Below, one piece after another: positions 21,745 through 34,560 of a DNA stretch of 64,000 nt (within the stretch, counting starts at the first letter, position 1; each line of letters begins with the position of its first letter). The notes below the pieces were generated by a model. That model had not been told where the DNA came from. It worked only from the letters and a program-made list of their open reading frames with translations, and ran no database searches. The stretch spans positions 18,725,516 through 18,789,515 of the forward strand of contig NC_034419.1 of NCBI RefSeq assembly GCF_002078875.1, written 5' to 3'. Made by a program: the position numbers and the translations under genes. Origin of the DNA: Numida meleagris (taxonomy: Eukaryota; Chordata; Aves; Galliformes; Numididae).

Positions 21745-22462
21745 CCTGGAGGTGGGGATGGCAATCCGGAGCCAAGGGGTCCAATCCTTGGGGTGGAACT
21801 GCAGCAAAGGTGCAGCTGAGGTGCATGTGAGTTATGCTGCATGAAAGCAAGACCAACAGTAACTGTGCATGATTTAGCCTTGACCTAATATGCCAGAGGT
21901 TGGGCATACGGCTGGCAACTAAACTCAATTATGATTTCGTTTCATGTATAATTACAAAATATGGTTTAAAGCTGTTCACATGGCTTCAAATTAGCTGTGC
22001 TACAGGATAGGTGAGGCTGCTGCCTTCCCAGACAGCACTGAGCCCTTTTCATTGTGTTTCTTCAAAACAATTGTTGTCATTGTTATTCACCAGTAGTCAC
22101 AGTTGCCCTATGCAAATCCATGGATGGCTGTGAATTCTCGTGGCTTAGTACGATATTCATAGTCAGATTAGCACCTGCTCTTCCTTCTTCAGGGAAATCA
22201 CAGAAATTGTATCTCTTGTGATTGATAACATACATTTTTCTGAAAAAAACTCCACATTAAGATAAAAAGGAAAGATCCCTTTTACACCTCGTTACCAGGT
22301 GCCTCATAAAATTATTTCTAGAACCTTTATCCTCCGGAGTTTATTCTCTGCGGAAATGATCTGTAAGCTGGAATGCTGCTGGCATGGCAAAAGGGGAGCA
22401 AATGCCTCCCAGAAAGGAGGAGCAGCCAGCAGTGTGATGTGTTCTCAGTGCTCTCTGCTCCT

Positions 22463-22502
22463 GGGATGGGGTAGGAAGGGTCGCGGGGCGAGGGGGGGGG
22501 GG
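22463..22502 (+). other. G-quadruplex motif ending in G11
   Basis: Guanine tracts at 22,463-22,465, 22,468-22,471, 22,478-22,480, 22,485-22,488 and 22,492-22,502 are separated by loops of 2, 6, 4 and 3 bases. The last is an uninterrupted run of eleven G. It lies in a GC-rich island within AT-rich DNA. Confidence 0.8.
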
Positions 22503-22699
22503 CATGGGGTTCCTCCGTGGCTGGAGTTACATCTCATCCCAACTCTGGGTCTCTTGGAACTCTGCAAGCACTTCGCTGGTAAAGATGGAACGGACTGCTG
22601 AGACGTGAACTTTGTATCCTGGGCTGAGGTGACATTTAGAAAATTAATTAAAACTTGTAAACCAGGACGATCAGTGCCCAGGAGCAATGGGACAAACGA

Positions 22700-23190
22700 T
22701 GCTGGAGCTTTTCATCTGAATTAATGCAACTTATACCAGCAAAATATCTGTGTGTGAGCTAAAGGGGGATTTAACAAAATACTCTGTTAACATATCTTCT
22801 CAGTGAGATAACCCGTCCTGCTGCAAAGGTGACATCTCTCGGATTGCTCTCTTAGCCCATAGCTTAGCATAGTGACCCAGGGCTGGCCTACAGCTCACCA
22901 CTGCAGCATAAATAATGGGAAAACAATAGCGAGATCCTTCAAGAGGTATTTGTGGGCACAAAAATGATGACTATATTTAATGAGCTAGAAACTGTGTACT
23001 GCTAATTTATTTCTGGAGCTGTTTCAGTTATAGAGATACAACAGTGTTAAACTTCTCTCTATACTCCCTTTCTAATCTCAAGTAGCAATAAGTATGGTAA
23101 TTAGCTTTCACAAAAATTAGGTATTCAAGGGAAGCTTAATTGCATAAAGTCAAGTGTATCTAGACGTTGATAACTTGCTTACACAAGGCC
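22700..23190. promoter_or_regulatory. Candidate conserved non-coding cluster
   Basis: Unique AT-rich DNA with CTGAATTAATGCAAC, CTATATTTAATGAGC (MEF2/homeodomain-like), TGGTAATTAGCTTTC and AGCTTAATTGCATAAAG. It runs into the CpG-rich patch at 23.22 kb. The regulatory call is inference. Confidence 0.28.
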
Positions 23191-23219
23191 CAGTGCAGGG
23201 CAAATATTTGTGGTTTGCA

Positions 23220-23520
23220 CAGCTCTGGCACCGGGCGATGGGGCCGGGGAAAGAGGCTCACGCAGCGCCGAGGATAGACAATAAAGCAGAGTTATTCCCT
23301 GCCAGGGATTTGGAGTCATAGCTCATTAAATTCTCTGGCATAATACAAGTTATTCTTTTATTGTGCGCGGCGCAGGTACTGCTTTGTTTTGGGCTGATGG
23401 ATGTGGTGCACGTAGCTCGTCCCAGGGGCCCTAATTGAGAGCAGCTCGTCAAAGCGGCGAGGTGTGCTGGCACTGCCTCTGAAGCCGCCACGTCGGAGCC
23501 CACCGGGTTATCCTCCTTCT
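23220..23520. promoter_or_regulatory. CpG-rich patch
   Basis: By direct count this 300-bp stretch carries 18 CpG dinucleotides, grouped in three clusters, in a region where CpG is otherwise rare. It lacks a TATA box and a downstream open frame, and it is too short for a usual CpG-island promoter. It could be an enhancer or a non-coding RNA start. Confidence 0.4.
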
Positions 23521-23640
23521 TTATTTCACTTCATATTTCACTTTATATTGTGGCTGATTATCATTAAAAAGATGGATGTTTTCCTTGGAAGATGAATGAA
23601 TATAGTTAGATGAGATTTAATTTTAGGTTTTAAATGCAGT
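23515..23640. promoter_or_regulatory. Candidate conserved block beside CpG patch
   Basis: CTTTATTTCACTTCATATTT, CTGATTATCATTAAAAAG and GAGATTTAATTTTAGG follow directly on the CpG patch. The contrast of CpG-rich and homeodomain-rich halves suggests one composite element; this is inference. Confidence 0.25.
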
Positions 23641-26600
23641 TATTGTCTTCTGGCTTCTATGACAAACAACCAAATATCTGACTCCTTCCCAAACTGTGCT
23701 CGTCTCCCCTGGAGACATCAAGCGTATCAATATCAATATTTTACTGCAAGATATAAAATCGAAAGGCCCCGCAAGGTCTGTAGTGATGCCACAGGATGTG
23801 ACTGGCTGCCACTGGCCCTGCAGGTTACCCATCAGCAAGGTGAGATGCTGGCAGCCCTCCTCGTGGCCTGGCATCTCGTGGCACTAAGTGTGGTGCAGGC
23901 ACATCTGTGATAGCAGGGCTGCTCAGTTTTCCTGTTAGAAAAGCTTTGACTCCCCTAAGATCTGTATAGAACATCTCAGAACCTGAAGTTCTCTCTGATC
24001 CACTACAGAGATGATGATTTAATGTCTACCTTGAGGTGAACAGAGAGTTTATTAGACGTGAAACCTCTAACTTTCTGAGAAGTATCTGTGGTATCTCTCA
24101 TCTCTTCTTGGTGATTCATTGAATGCTAACGTCTGCCATCAGTTAGATCTAAACAAGAGAAACCCACAGCAAGCAACCCCACCAGTGGACAAATCCAGCT
24201 GTACTAAGGAATGCTGCTTCAAACCCAGTGCACTGGGAGTCAGGTAGATGTAGGTGTGGCTACACATGTGCTTTTCTTCTGAAGCAAATTTCTGATTATT
24301 TCAGGGTGTTACCATTTCTGTCACACTGTTAAGTGATTAATTAACAGACATAAGTGTCTATTCTATCTTCATCTTCTCATAATTACTAGATGCTTGGATG
24401 GAGCTGATTCAAACCTTTTTATCATGGCTTTTTTCCCAAGTTGTTGAGAGATAAACACATACATTACTGTAAACCCACAGCTTTATTCTAAATGATAGTT
24501 ACTGCTTTTTGCGTCTAAAACTATAACATTTGCATCTTCAGTAGATGGTTACTATAAAATCCAGCATTATTTTTCTATTCAGGATTTATATTGTACGTAA
24601 TATATAATTTAAAGCCTAAATTGTGACTTAGGCTGCAGAACACACATGCTACTTAACACTTGATCGGTTCCTCTGAGATCAATTGAAAGAGCAAAACAGA
24701 AGAAATAATTGTGTTTTGGGTCAAGAGAGTGGTAAAATGATTTGGCTGTTCCTCGAGGATATAGCAACTTCAGCATCAATAATACATAACATGCAGCCAT
24801 ATGAATAAATCTCTGCTTGCATTCAATTCAGAGGTTCCTCAGCCTTAGAAGATCCGTTCTGTAAGTGTGCTCTGCAGTGGTGTGGAAATTACCTTTGGAG
24901 AAGTATGGTACATTTAGGGAGAACTCCTTGTAGGGTTCAGTGGTGTGCTCTTGGGTAGTGTCTGAGATTCGCTGATCCTGGATACAGGTAGCAGGGACAG
25001 CTACCATGACTGACACGCTGTAGGGCGAAATGAACACAGACTGCTGGAGCTCATTGCTCTAATAGCCCCAATTTGGGGATCTCACTGACCTGTGCAATAA
25101 CTGGATCAAGTTTAATATTTTTTTGTTCCGTATCACACACACCTGAACGATATGAGGGTGAGGGTGAACCTGCATTTTATTGCAGTCGTATCTACTTGAT
25201 GTAAGCTGCTAAAACTTGTTCTTTGTTTTGTTAAAGGACTCAAAACATGCTTTCTGAGATAGTTGTGTGACAGGATCCCTTAATGAGTCACTGTTGAAAA
25301 TACAATCGATCATTTCTGAAATGTCAGCGTTTACATGGTGGTCATGCAATATCGAGTGGGGCAGGAACTGTAATCTCGCCCAAGCACAAATAAATCATGA
25401 TCAGTACTCTTAATAAAACTGAGTTGTACTTGGCAATGTGTCCTGAGATAGGGATGGCAGTTACTGCTTAGTATGGGCGTTTTGTGGTGACCATACTGGC
25501 TGCAGTGGCAGCCTGGGGAGCTGTGGAAGAAGTGGGTGTTTCCTCTTCCAGCACCTCCAGCTCGAGGGCTTACTGAGCTGAACATCTGAGCCTTGTACCC
25601 TTCCCAGATCCCCCTGGACAGCACATCTCTTGGGATGGCTGAGGCTCCAGCTTTGCTTTGATAAGTGATGTAGAAATGTGCTTTATTCTAAACTGCTTTC
25701 AAAACTGAGATTCTTTTTCCTCTTTGTAATGGTGTGGTCTTCTTCTCATCTCAACTGCAGCAATACCAGGTTAGAAATATTTTGTGGGTGATGCTGCAGC
25801 AACGAGCAGATATTAGTGGGGGTGCAGCGGAAAAGATTTCAGCTTGTTGCTATTCCCCTTGAAATGCTGTGCATGGCAATAACACGGCTTTGCGGTGCAG
25901 TGGCTGCCTTCATTATTCCTTCCCCAAGTCTTTCAGAGACTCATTTGTCAGGTGTGACTCCGGTACTTTCCTCATTCTCTGCACTTCAGAGCGCTGCTGA
26001 GGCTCACAGTGTTCTGTCCCGAGTTTCAGGACACACCTATTCTCATGCTGTGTATTTAGGGAAATGCAATCTCTACTCGTTATTTCATAACCTTTCTACA
26101 GAAGCCGTGCTCTTTTTGGAGTGCCATTCAGCATTCACAGTATTCTACTGAGATACGTGCTGCTGGAGCTTTTCCACAACAGAGATCTTGTTGCGCTTCA
26201 GCCTCAGCTTCACACAGGAGTGCCTCTTCCAAATTCCATGTGGATATTGAAATAAGTGCCACCACGGTGATCAGATGCTGCGTACACAGCTCTCAAAGGG
26301 CAGAGCTGGGACTAACAATCCTAGAAATAATTGCTTACTAGCAATGTTTTCCAAGCCTAGTAAGACAGAGGTGATATTTTCTCAGTCCTAAAAGATTTAT
26401 AGAAATGTTTGGAATAGAACACTAATATAGAGATTTTTAATAGTGACTTTCAATGAGAAACTACTGGTCTCAATATGGGTATGTGATTAAGGATGCAGTA
26501 AAAATGTACGTGGGTTTAAGTAACTCATGAGGAGGTCCGTCCTTTCCTCTTCAAGCGCACAAAGCCCAACTGATGCACACAGTTCAGGCTATGGAGTGAG

Positions 26601-27515
26601 TGGAGGACTTCAGACAAAATTTGATCCTAAATCCATTCGTAATAACAGAGCAGTTCCTGAGGAGATGTTTTTGGAAGTAACAGCAGCTTCTGAGACTTTG
26701 GGCGAATGCGCTAGAAATGAGGAAACAATATTTTAGTTTATGGGCTAGAAAGCCATTGTAAGTTTTGGCAAGATTTTTACAGGAGGAATATGTTATTCCC
26801 TCCAGAATCCCGCTAGGATCGTTGTCAGCAGTGATCCATGGAGCATTTGTCATTTATCTGTGATGAAAAGGTTAAAACTAACGCTGTGCTAATCTCTAGG
26901 CATATGAAAATAGGGGGTGAAATGCCAAGCATTGTTATCGCGTTGTGTCCTAAGGTGTGCGTATCCTGAAGGGTTTGCAGGGTAGATTCAGAGCACATTA
27001 AAATGGTTTGGAAGTAGTATTGCAAAATGCACAAATCTGATTTATGAATAGGAGGAAATTAAAGTGATATGGCATACCTAATTATTTTTGTTTTTGACTT
27101 AGAAATATCATAACTGTCATAAAACCAAAATTGTCTTTTGATTGTAGTAATATGCATTGAAATAATGTGTAGGAAAGTTAATCTTCTGAATCTTATGAAA
27201 CAGCTTATGAAATAACTTCTTCAATTTTTTTTTGTACTGAGGACACATTTCTTCTAAAAGTTCTCTTTCATTGGAAATAACGTTAGGGATGAAATGAAGC
27301 TCTCACAGAGGCCTGGTGGTTTGTTCCTGTGCAAGCAGCAGGGGTGCTCAGCTCCTCTCTGAGGCCCAGCTTCACTGCAAGGGTTTGTTTGTGGGAACCC
27401 TGGGGTCCTACTGCCTTTGTGTCAGGGGAATGAGCCGAGGAAGAGAAGAGGCAGCCCTGTATTGCAGGGGCAGGTCCTTGAGTAGTTTTCCTCCATGGCT
27501 TTGAGCAAGACCCTT

Positions 27516-27670
27516 CATAGAATCATAAAATCATAGAGTCATTAAGGAAAAGATTGTTGGGAAAGACCTCTCAGATCCCCAAGCTCAACCCAACCCAACC
27601 TCACCACGTCCACTGCCCACGTCCCTCAGTGCCACATCCCCATGGTTCAGGAACACATCCCTGGGCGCAG
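27516..27670 (-). repeat. CR1 3' end fragment
   Basis: Begins with CATAGAATCATAAAATCATA, three degenerate copies of the CR1 terminal octamer in complement. It then has GGGAAAGACCTCTCAGATCC, CCAAGCTCAACCCAACCC, CCACGTCCACTGCCCACGTC and CCTCAGTGCCACATCC. The match fades after about 27,670 but may continue to about 27,790, where CAACACCTCTTTATAAGG vaguely fits the next CR1 segment. Confidence 0.92.
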
Positions 27671-28816
27671 ACCCCATCGCTCCCCAGCAGTCCACTGTGC
27701 TCAGGATCTGCCCTGGGGAAAGTCTGGCAACACCTCTTTATAAGGATTTTCCTTCTTTTGAGGACAAGAGAAGAACATCCAGGAGAAGTGGCTGACACCT
27801 TGCAGCACAGGGGGAGTTTTACATTTTCCATTTTGTGCACCGTTGGCCAACTCAACTTTGACTGATTTATATTCAACAGGAAAATTGGATTTCAAAGTAC
27901 CTCTAGGAGTGTTGCATGAAGGCAGCCAGCCTAACAAGAAGATTATTCTGCAATATCAATGAATAATGTAGCTAATGAATTAAATCTAACCACCTAAGGT
28001 TCAGTCTGCTCGAGATGTGCAAAAAATGCACATGAAAATGAGTTTTTGTATTAAAAATACCGTAATTCAATTTTTTAATTTCCACCAGAATATACATTAC
28101 ATGAGTACATCACTGTCTGCACAGTTGTAGGATAAATGTTATTACACCATGCAAGTTTACCCTAAATACCGACAGAAATACTTAGTTATCCCACATTTCT
28201 GTCATAAACCTGTTCTTTTGGTTTTTGTTTTTACAGTGCATCCACGTCTGGAGTCATGGGGAAAAAATAATACCCAATATTTATTCTATTAGTAGAGATA
28301 TTAGTCAGAGGAGTTGGATTTTTCATGAGCATAATTCTGACTAATGGCAACAGTCACTGTCATTCATCGTCTGTCTTGGAACGCTCGGGGTCGTTCTGGT
28401 TGCCTTGAGATCCCCTTGCAATGGCTTCCTGCTAGTGAGGTGGTTGGGAATTCTGTCATGGATTAGGATTATCTTCAAATTGCTGCATTTTCTCAGGTTT
28501 TTTTTTTCCTTGAAAGGTAAAATAATTTTTTTAGGTTGACATTTTATGCGCAATAAATTTAATTTTAGAAGAATTTGTAATTTTGCTTTAATGACTCATT
28601 AAAATGCCATTTTGTTTATGGCTTGCCTTCACTTTTGGCAATATTTGAGAAGCTTTATGATTTATAAAAACGAAGTTACAATACCTTAAACTGAATGATT
28701 TCCATCTATGAAAACTCAAAGGGGAGGGTGCAGTGATTGTTAGCATCTCGGTGAGTATCTGATGTTTGAATGCGCACCAGCATTTTTCAACAAGCATTCC
28801 CTGAAGTGTTCTTCTG

Positions 28817-28837
28817 TTTTTTGTTTTTTTTTTTTTT
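28817..28837 (+). repeat. Poly-T run
   Basis: T-run of 20 interrupted by one G. No retroposon is recognisable on the complementary strand, so it is a simple repeat. Confidence 0.9.
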
Positions 28838-31129
28838 AACTTTTTAGAATTCTCTTTTAAATACAAAAGTTGAAGACTGAAGTGGGATGGTAGCATTGAG
28901 ATGGCAGGCAGCAGCGGTTCGGGGTGATTCAGTCTGACTAGCAAGAAGATGATCTTTGTATTGAAATGAATTCACTCACTGAACTTTCACAGCTTCTACC
29001 AAAAGCTGCTCTAGCTTTTAAAATTAATATACCTTTAAAAATGGTTGGTATAACTAATGTTTAAAAGAAAGCATGTGCATCAATAGGTCAGGAGGAGCCT
29101 GGCGGGCTCAGGTGCCACCCACTCATGTTGGGGACCGATGTCAGACTCCAGGCAGTGTTTGCCCAGTGAGAGCCTTCTCCCTTAGTGCCCCTATTCCCAG
29201 TGTCAGAAATGCCACAGATAATTGCAGTGTGTTGTTGAACCTTTTGCTTTCTGGTTGTGTTTCACAAGTGGAGAATGAAATGCAAGGCAGACGAGGCCAT
29301 TGAGTCTTCCATGGTGAGCCACGGTAACTGGCAGAGGTGGGAGTTACTCCTCTCAAGATAGAAAAGGAAATGTTTATCTATTTCAATGAGAGGTGAAATA
29401 GCATACTTTAGCCTCAGCCTATATATTCTAACAGGGCTGGCTGTAATGAGGCTATATGTCTTACAAGCACTAACAATTATATTCCCATTACTAAAATACA
29501 TGTAAGCAATGAAGATAATTACGCTGCAGTTGCTGTGGGGCTATGAATGTGTTACTGAGTACACCCAGGAATCAGGCACATATTTCACATATTGACAGCT
29601 GTACTTCAGCTCTCGTGCTGGCACATGTCAGGAATCTCTTCTGAAATCAGCAGGAGAGGAACTGGAAGCCAAGAGAGAAAGCGGGCCAACACAATAAATA
29701 GTATTTGAGGAGGGGATGCAGGACAAAAGCATTCCTTTGCTAACAGTCAGTGATTTGGTAAATCTTGATTTGCTTGGAGTGTATTTTGCTGGATTAAGTG
29801 CTGCCCTGAGGGCCCAGTTTGCAGCAGGCACCCCATCCTTCCTGCAGCTCTGTCCTGAAATCAGTGCAGGCACAGGTACCCCAGCCAGCACGGGCCCTGC
29901 TGTGCCAGGAGCCTCACTGGGTGCTGAGCAGCACCAGCTCCTGTTTCCTCGGGCTTGCCTTTCTCTTGGCTGTCATCTGTGCTTTCTTATTTTATGCTTT
30001 CTTGAACAGGAGGCATATTTTCCTTCTGTGGCTGTGACGTTTATAGCACAATGAAGCCGCGGTGTGGGACTTGAGATGCAAGTAACTCAATAACTGCCCA
30101 GTTACGTGGCTGCAGGAGAGGATCTGTGCACTCATAAGAAATATCTTTTCTGGAGGGCAGGCTGGGAGCAGCGTCCCTGGTCCAATGTAGAGCTGTTGGG
30201 TTGGAGTATGTGGCGATGTCGGTTGGTTGCTTTTTTTAAGTACATTTTTTTCAATGGAGGGTACCACCCCCTCACTTTGAATCTTTATACATACTAGATG
30301 AAATCGTATTCAAAGTTTTCTTGATTTAAATGGAATGGGTAAGTCCGTACATTGGAACGTGATGCGTATATACTGCGTGCTGCCTTCTGGCCATCCCCCT
30401 GCATGGTGCTTCTGCACTCTTTTAAGGCACAAACAGATCTATTTGCTTGATAGTTAGGCCGTGATGCAGTGTGATTGTTGCGTTCCACTCCTCAGCGAGG
30501 GGGAAAATCCCTTGTTTCTCTCGAGAACTTGTTTTTACCCGGAAAATGTATATGCTAACACAACAACATCCATGGCCTCCTTGTGCTGCCTTCACAGCTG
30601 AGTTTTTCTTGTCTTGGGTGATGGTGGCCAAGGAGGACGTGAGAGCAGATTGGGAAGCTCATCTCAATGTGCGGGGGAGCTCTGGCTTTTTAAATTCAGA
30701 ATTGTATCCGTGTAGGCATTACTCACTGGTTATAATGTATTTTAGGAAACTTTGAGCTGCCGCTTAAGCAGCCTCCCTTCAGAAGCTGTTGCTGGCCTGG
30801 ATTCTGGCTACATGGGATATCTATTGTAGCGCCCAGTGTTTATTTTTCTGCTTTTGCACATGAAAACATTGGCTGCGTGTTTGAGAGGGCTCTCCGGTCT
30901 CACAGCTGCCCTCTGAAGCGTCTCCAGGCTGCTCTTCCGTGCCATCCCCTCGCACAGTGGGTGCACAGAGGTGCCCGGTGCTTCCCCTGCAGGAGCAGCG
31001 AGGTGCTGGGGCTGAGCTCTGCACTTCCACCACTGGCGCTGCCTCTGAGAAGGTATTTGCTCAGGGTTTGATCATTACCTACTGTTGTGTCCGTGGAAAG
31101 AGCTCAGAAGGTTTTTCTTTCACGTGAGC

Positions 31130-31360
31130 TGCGCAGTGCTTGACTGCGTTCCACGTGACAGTTGATTACCACCGAGCATCTTCAGCAAAGTTTCATTTCT
31201 AATTAACCTGGCTGCCAGGAGATTTCTCTTTGTCTCTCGGAAGATATGTATTCAGACCATCAATCCAGCTGCTCCACTAAAATGTGCGCCAGTGTGTACG
31301 CAAATAAGAGAAGCAGAGCTCTGACTTATTAAATTTCTAGTGCAGGCCTTGGTTTTATAA
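31130..31360. promoter_or_regulatory. Candidate conserved non-coding block
   Basis: Unique sequence with CATTTCTAATTAACCTGGCT, CACTAAAATGTGCGCCAG and CTTATTAAATTTCTAG strings, with CpG retained in GTGCGCC and GTACGC. Inference from motifs and composition only. Confidence 0.24.
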
Positions 31361-31599
31361 GCTTTTGATCAGATACAGTCTTTCCTCAAGCTTAACCCAA
31401 TATTCCTGGGTGGCAGCTATTTCTTCAGGCTTTTTATTTATTATTTCTTTATTTTAACCCTTATGTTATGCAGTGCTTCCCCATCAGTTTTCTCCTTGCC
31501 CAGCACGCGCCCCTGCTTGGCTCGTGCTGTTGGAACTGTAGGTGCCGTGCAGGAGCTGCTCTCAGGTCAAAGAACAGCTGCATGTGTCTTGAAAAGTGT

Positions 31600-31710
31600 A
31601 GATTTCCTTTCTGCAATTAATGTAATTAACTTAGGCATAAATGAGTAAATTAATTGTATAAACAATCAACTCTTCTCCAAGTCCCAATTCCACTACAGCT
31701 CATTAAAATA
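31600..31710. promoter_or_regulatory. Candidate homeodomain-site cluster
   Basis: Within 110 bp there are GCAATTAATGTAATTAAC, AAATTAATTGTATAAAC and TCATTAAAAT strings, giving at least four TAATTA/TTAAT-type cores. Unique DNA, no open frame. Inference. Confidence 0.25.
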
Positions 31711-33726
31711 AGATTCCAGAGACGCCTTCACCCCTGTGTAGGTGCCTGTACTGCCAGATCATATTTAGCAAAGGTGCTCAGGCTCACCAGGAGGATGTGA
31801 TCTTGCACAACATTTTATTCCTATTCAGCAGCAATTCTGCACACAGCCTGCTGTGTTGTTTGCTCCAAGGGTTCCTTTTGAACCAGGTTCTTAAAGGTCT
31901 GCATGCAGCTGGAGGAGCAAGCAGAAGAGCCAAGCTGCCATGGAAGTCAGCTGGAATTAGGAAATCAATTAACGCCAAAAAGTGTTACCACTTTAGTCAA
32001 CTGTTTGCTTCTCTGCTTCTTTTTATTCTTTACAGCTTCTTCCATCTTAGACACGCAGATACTTTAAGTTTTAATTTGTTACCATGCATTAGCACAACAA
32101 AAGGGGTTCTAAATCCACCTGAGTTACCTTGCAATTAGCTCCAGGCTGCACTTTTGCATAAGCACAGAAACCCAGCTGCTTTATGAGGAATTGTTCTTGC
32201 ATGATAACTTACTCGTATATATGTCTAAACTCTTAGAATATTTAGCCTTGGGGACTGGCTTTTCAGATGAACCATGAAAATCCTCTTTGTTAGGCAGGGA
32301 AACTGGAATGTGGGTCCTGTCCTTGGCAAGCCTGGTCAGCCTGGACAAGAGTGCTGGGTAGCTGCTGAGCCCCGGAGCACAGGGGTCAGGTGCATGGTCT
32401 AAGTGTCTGCTGAGTCTCCTGTGGATAGATTAACGAACCTGCTGGCATCTATTTCTATTTCAAAGCAGTATTTTTTAAGTTTGTCCATCCAGGAGCTGGA
32501 ACGTTGGAGGGGCCCTGAAGCTGTCAGAAGGCCACACCAGGTTGCCACTCAATGGCAGCCCCAGCAACACTTCTCTGCCTGACCTCTGGAGCGGGATCTT
32601 CAGCCATCCTGAGAGATGGTGTTCTGCTGGGCATCCATGGGACTTTCACACTTCTAATGAGTGAAATGCCTTCAGAAATCCCATCCTTAGCATTCCTCAT
32701 TACCTCCTCTTTTCCAGAAGTGCTTAGCAGCTTTGCCTGGGCTTTACTGTTGGATATCACTTGGGTGAAATCTTCTCAGTCTCCTCCCTTAATGATGGTA
32801 AGTGCTGCGGGAGCTGTGCTGAGGGCATTTAGAACCAGGGCTGACACTTGTGGATTTGTGGATTAAATCTTTAAAAAACCTGCCAAAAACCATTGAGTAG
32901 AGATGAAGCCTTGTGCTATTCCAGCATTCCCCTTTGTCAAGCATTCAATTTCCCGTTTGATCCACAGGATCCAAATAAATGTGCGTTTGCCTGCTTTATC
33001 TAGTGTCTAATTAAATATGAAGATTACAGATGTACTCGAACCGAAAAATGAATGCTGGTATTTTTTCATTGAGATCTGGATTTATAATGAAATGATTTAT
33101 TACTTTCAAATTAGGAGAATTAGAAGTTACAGTGTTTGTACTTGTGATTGCTACAAACTGCTTATATTTGCATCTCATGTTTTTCATACAAATGCCAGCC
33201 CTCTTTTGTAGAAAACTGCTCTGAGATGACAATGGTGCCCTTCTGAGATTTTTGTTTCCTGTACCTTTTTGACAGTGCAAGCCGAGAGGAGAAGCTGAGG
33301 TTAATGTGTCACATTTCCAGTTCCAGGAACTGAACTCAATCTGAAGTCTCAAATGCCATCCTAACAATAAGATTTGGGGTTGTTACAGCTGCCTTCCTGC
33401 CTATATTTAATTTCTGATGAGTTTCTCAAACTCAACATAACATTAATATGTAGTATGGTATTTTTCCTTTCAAGAATGTTTTTCAGTCACTCAAGTTTAG
33501 AACATCTGTGGAAGCCTTTAGCGATGTTCTTCCATCCAAAGAGTTGCTGATAAAGATAGGGTGAAATGATAACCATCTGCAAAAATCCCTGTTCCTCTGA
33601 GAGGAGGGAATAATGGAGAGAGTCTTCCACCTGGTAAGCAGGGCTTCATGCTCTGCAGCTGGCAGGCCCAAGCAGGGAAGCATTGCTCAGCCACTTTTCA
33701 TGGTACTTCAAACACGACAGCATCGA

Positions 33727-33776
33727 GGCAGATAATCTTTAAGGTCCCTTCCAACCCAAGTCATTGTATGATTCTG
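33727..33776 (+). repeat. CR1 3' end fragment
   Basis: GATAATCTTTAAGGTCCCTT followed by CCAACCCAAGTCATTGTATG and ATTCTG is the sense-strand CR1 terminus with degenerate ATTCTATG octamers at its end. Only about 50 bp remain. Confidence 0.9.
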
Positions 33777-34189
33777 CGAAGGAGTAAAAAGAAATAGCTG
33801 CTAACAGTGATGGAGAAGATCTTCTGTAATTCACTTGGTATGCAGAGCCCGGGACAGCTGAGTGTGAGCTGCGGTGGCAGATGGAGCTTTGTTTCCTGGA
33901 GATGAAGCAGAATAGCAGAGAAGGATGGCAGGGCCATGCTGTTTGCAGGCAGGGCCCCTTGGTTAGAGCACTGGCTGCTAGTGTGAGCTCCTATTTGTTT
34001 CCAGGAGACCTTGGGTGAACTACAACCTGAATTACTGGCGCCAGAAGAGACTTTGCAGGCTGGTTTGTCCTGACTCATGCACGTTATCTTCAGTATTGAA
34101 TAGGCATTTGATGAATAAATGAAAGGAAGAAAGAGATCTTGTTCATTTAGTTAAGACCTATACATATATAACATCGCATTAGTATGGGG

Positions 34190-34560
34190 GGAAAAAGTCT
34201 GTCATCTTTATTGCGGGTTTACCATAACCTGGCATTAGAGTAATGTGCAATATAAATGTGTTTATACATTAGCGTATCTTGTTAAACCATTTAAAGTTAA
34301 CTAATGTTTGGCCATTTTGAAACTTTAATTAGCATTTAACAAGAAAGTAACAGTATAGCCAATTAGAGATCTAAGCAATAACACACACATACATACTTCA
34401 ATTTTCTAGCAATTAATTGATAACTAGTTTACCGTGGGCTAATAATTAAATGAGAAAACATTCTGAGCAAATTGAAAGCACTGATGCAAATGAGTTCTGC
34501 ATTTATTCTTTTCAAATTCACTGACCACATTATCTAATCTGTCGGGAGCAGAGAAATCCT
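34190..34560. promoter_or_regulatory. Strong candidate developmental enhancer (conserved-type block)
   Basis: About 370 bp of AT-rich, non-repetitive DNA contains a perfect palindrome CAATTAATTG at 34,410-34,419, GCTAATAATTAAATG near 34,438 and an octamer ATGCAAAT at 34,484-34,491. CTTTAATTAGCATT and CCAATTAGAGATC lie upstream of these. There is no open frame or transposon. The density of homeodomain and POU sites is the highest I noticed in the window. Conservation was not tested. Confidence 0.4.

Larger units (their letters stand above)
18335..27515. other. Long unique interval, no gene recognised
   Basis: Over 9 kb without a recognised transposon or gene. It holds several enhancer-like blocks, a CpG-rich patch, a G-quadruplex motif and a short GT repeat, listed separately. 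Open frames reach 111 codons and look random. The remaining sequence shows nothing I can name. Confidence 0.7.
27671..33726. other. Non-coding unique DNA, no gene recognised
   Basis: No gene or clear transposon beyond a possible CR1 continuation at the left edge. Strong polypyrimidine-AG strings occur at about 28,215-28,237 and 32,010-32,034, but neither is followed by a convincing exon. Open frames reach 118 codons and look random. Confidence 0.68.

Noticed and set aside
28215..28330. Strong polypyrimidine tract ending in TTTTTACAG, followed by 34 open codons
   Set aside because: No usable donor follows before the stop, and the peptide is not recognised.
32490..32870. 104-codon plus-strand open frame followed by ATG|GTAAGT
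   Set aside because: The donor lies inside the frame with only a very short exon possible from the nearest acceptor, and the peptide is not protein-like.
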